From Rhodanobacteraceae bacterium (GTDB lineage: Bacteria > Pseudomonadota > Gammaproteobacteria > Xanthomonadales > Rhodanobacteraceae): a stretch of 64,000 nt of DNA. The stretch covers positions 79,897 through 143,896 of the forward strand of contig SCQS01000066.1 in NCBI GenBank assembly GCA_004299705.1, given 5' to 3'. Numbering within the stretch: the first letter of the stretch is position 1; each line of letters starts with the position of its first letter. A model generated the notes under the pieces. The model saw nothing but the letters and a program-made list of their open reading frames with translations, had not been told where the DNA came from and did no database searches. Of this stretch, positions 63,983 to 64,000 are shown in pieces. The translations under genes and the position numbers were made by a program.

Positions 63983-64000
63983 CCATCGAACCCCGATCCT

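Overview
The window is high-GC DNA (roughly two thirds G+C by eye) packed with short genes, and it reads as part of a large conjugative plasmid or similar element of a Pseudomonadota host. The evidence is a TraI/MobH-like HD-domain transfer protein, an actin-like partition locus with its repeat array, iteron-like repeats, an ArdC antirestriction protein, a 1633-residue DarB-like methylase-helicase, a plasmid-type UmuD/UmuC pair, toxin-antitoxin pairs and dozens of small genes without recognisable relatives. I see no rRNA, tRNA, insertion sequence or CRISPR array. The host genus cannot be fixed from the sequence alone.

Layout. 0-2.8 kb: end of a transfer operon. 2.9-4.7 kb: a coiled-coil protein. 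11.3-4.8 kb (minus strand): a tightly overlapping ten-gene operon running from a possible OB-fold protein, an HTH protein and a sigma-region-2/HTH fusion to membrane, exported and bactofilin proteins. 11.5-18.6 kb: ArdC, an SOS-associated peptidase, UmuD, UmuC and a nucleotidyltransferase-like protein. 18.7-21.2 kb: an unusual fused secretion-type ATPase. 21.4-25.8 kb: zinc-ribbon proteins, a replication O/P-like pair, a possible small RNA and a MazEF-like pair. 26-31 kb: phosphatase plus small genes. 31.5-34.4 kb: type IIG restriction-modification enzyme. 34.7-49.4 kb: a long run of short minus-strand genes, a UvrD-family helicase and a RES/Xre toxin-antitoxin pair. 49.4-54.4 kb: candidate replication and partition region with structured DNA, iterons, a centromere-like array, a ParM-like gene and two ParR-like genes. 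54.4-64 kb: MazF-like protein, a repeat-protein family with RBS-masking leaders, a DUF4326-macro-SLOG fusion and the DarB-like giant.

The main discovery is a shared control module. At least 32 genes on both strands, from ArdC and the giant helicase to anonymous 50-residue proteins, are preceded by the same three-part 5' structure: a core TGG-N8-CGCAACA, then 30-32 nt of unconserved GC-rich sequence, then GAA followed by a short hairpin whose stem sequence changes from gene to gene while pairing is kept, then a Shine-Dalgarno and the start codon. Most units end with their own intrinsic terminator, and several terminators are near-identical. The element therefore seems to run one large regulon of separate one- to four-gene units from a non-canonical promoter or operator, perhaps for the period just after conjugative entry, because ArdC, the DarB-like protein, a helicase and a MazF-like protein are members. 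The sigma-like/HTH fusion at 8.5-9.4 kb is a candidate regulator; that link is inference.
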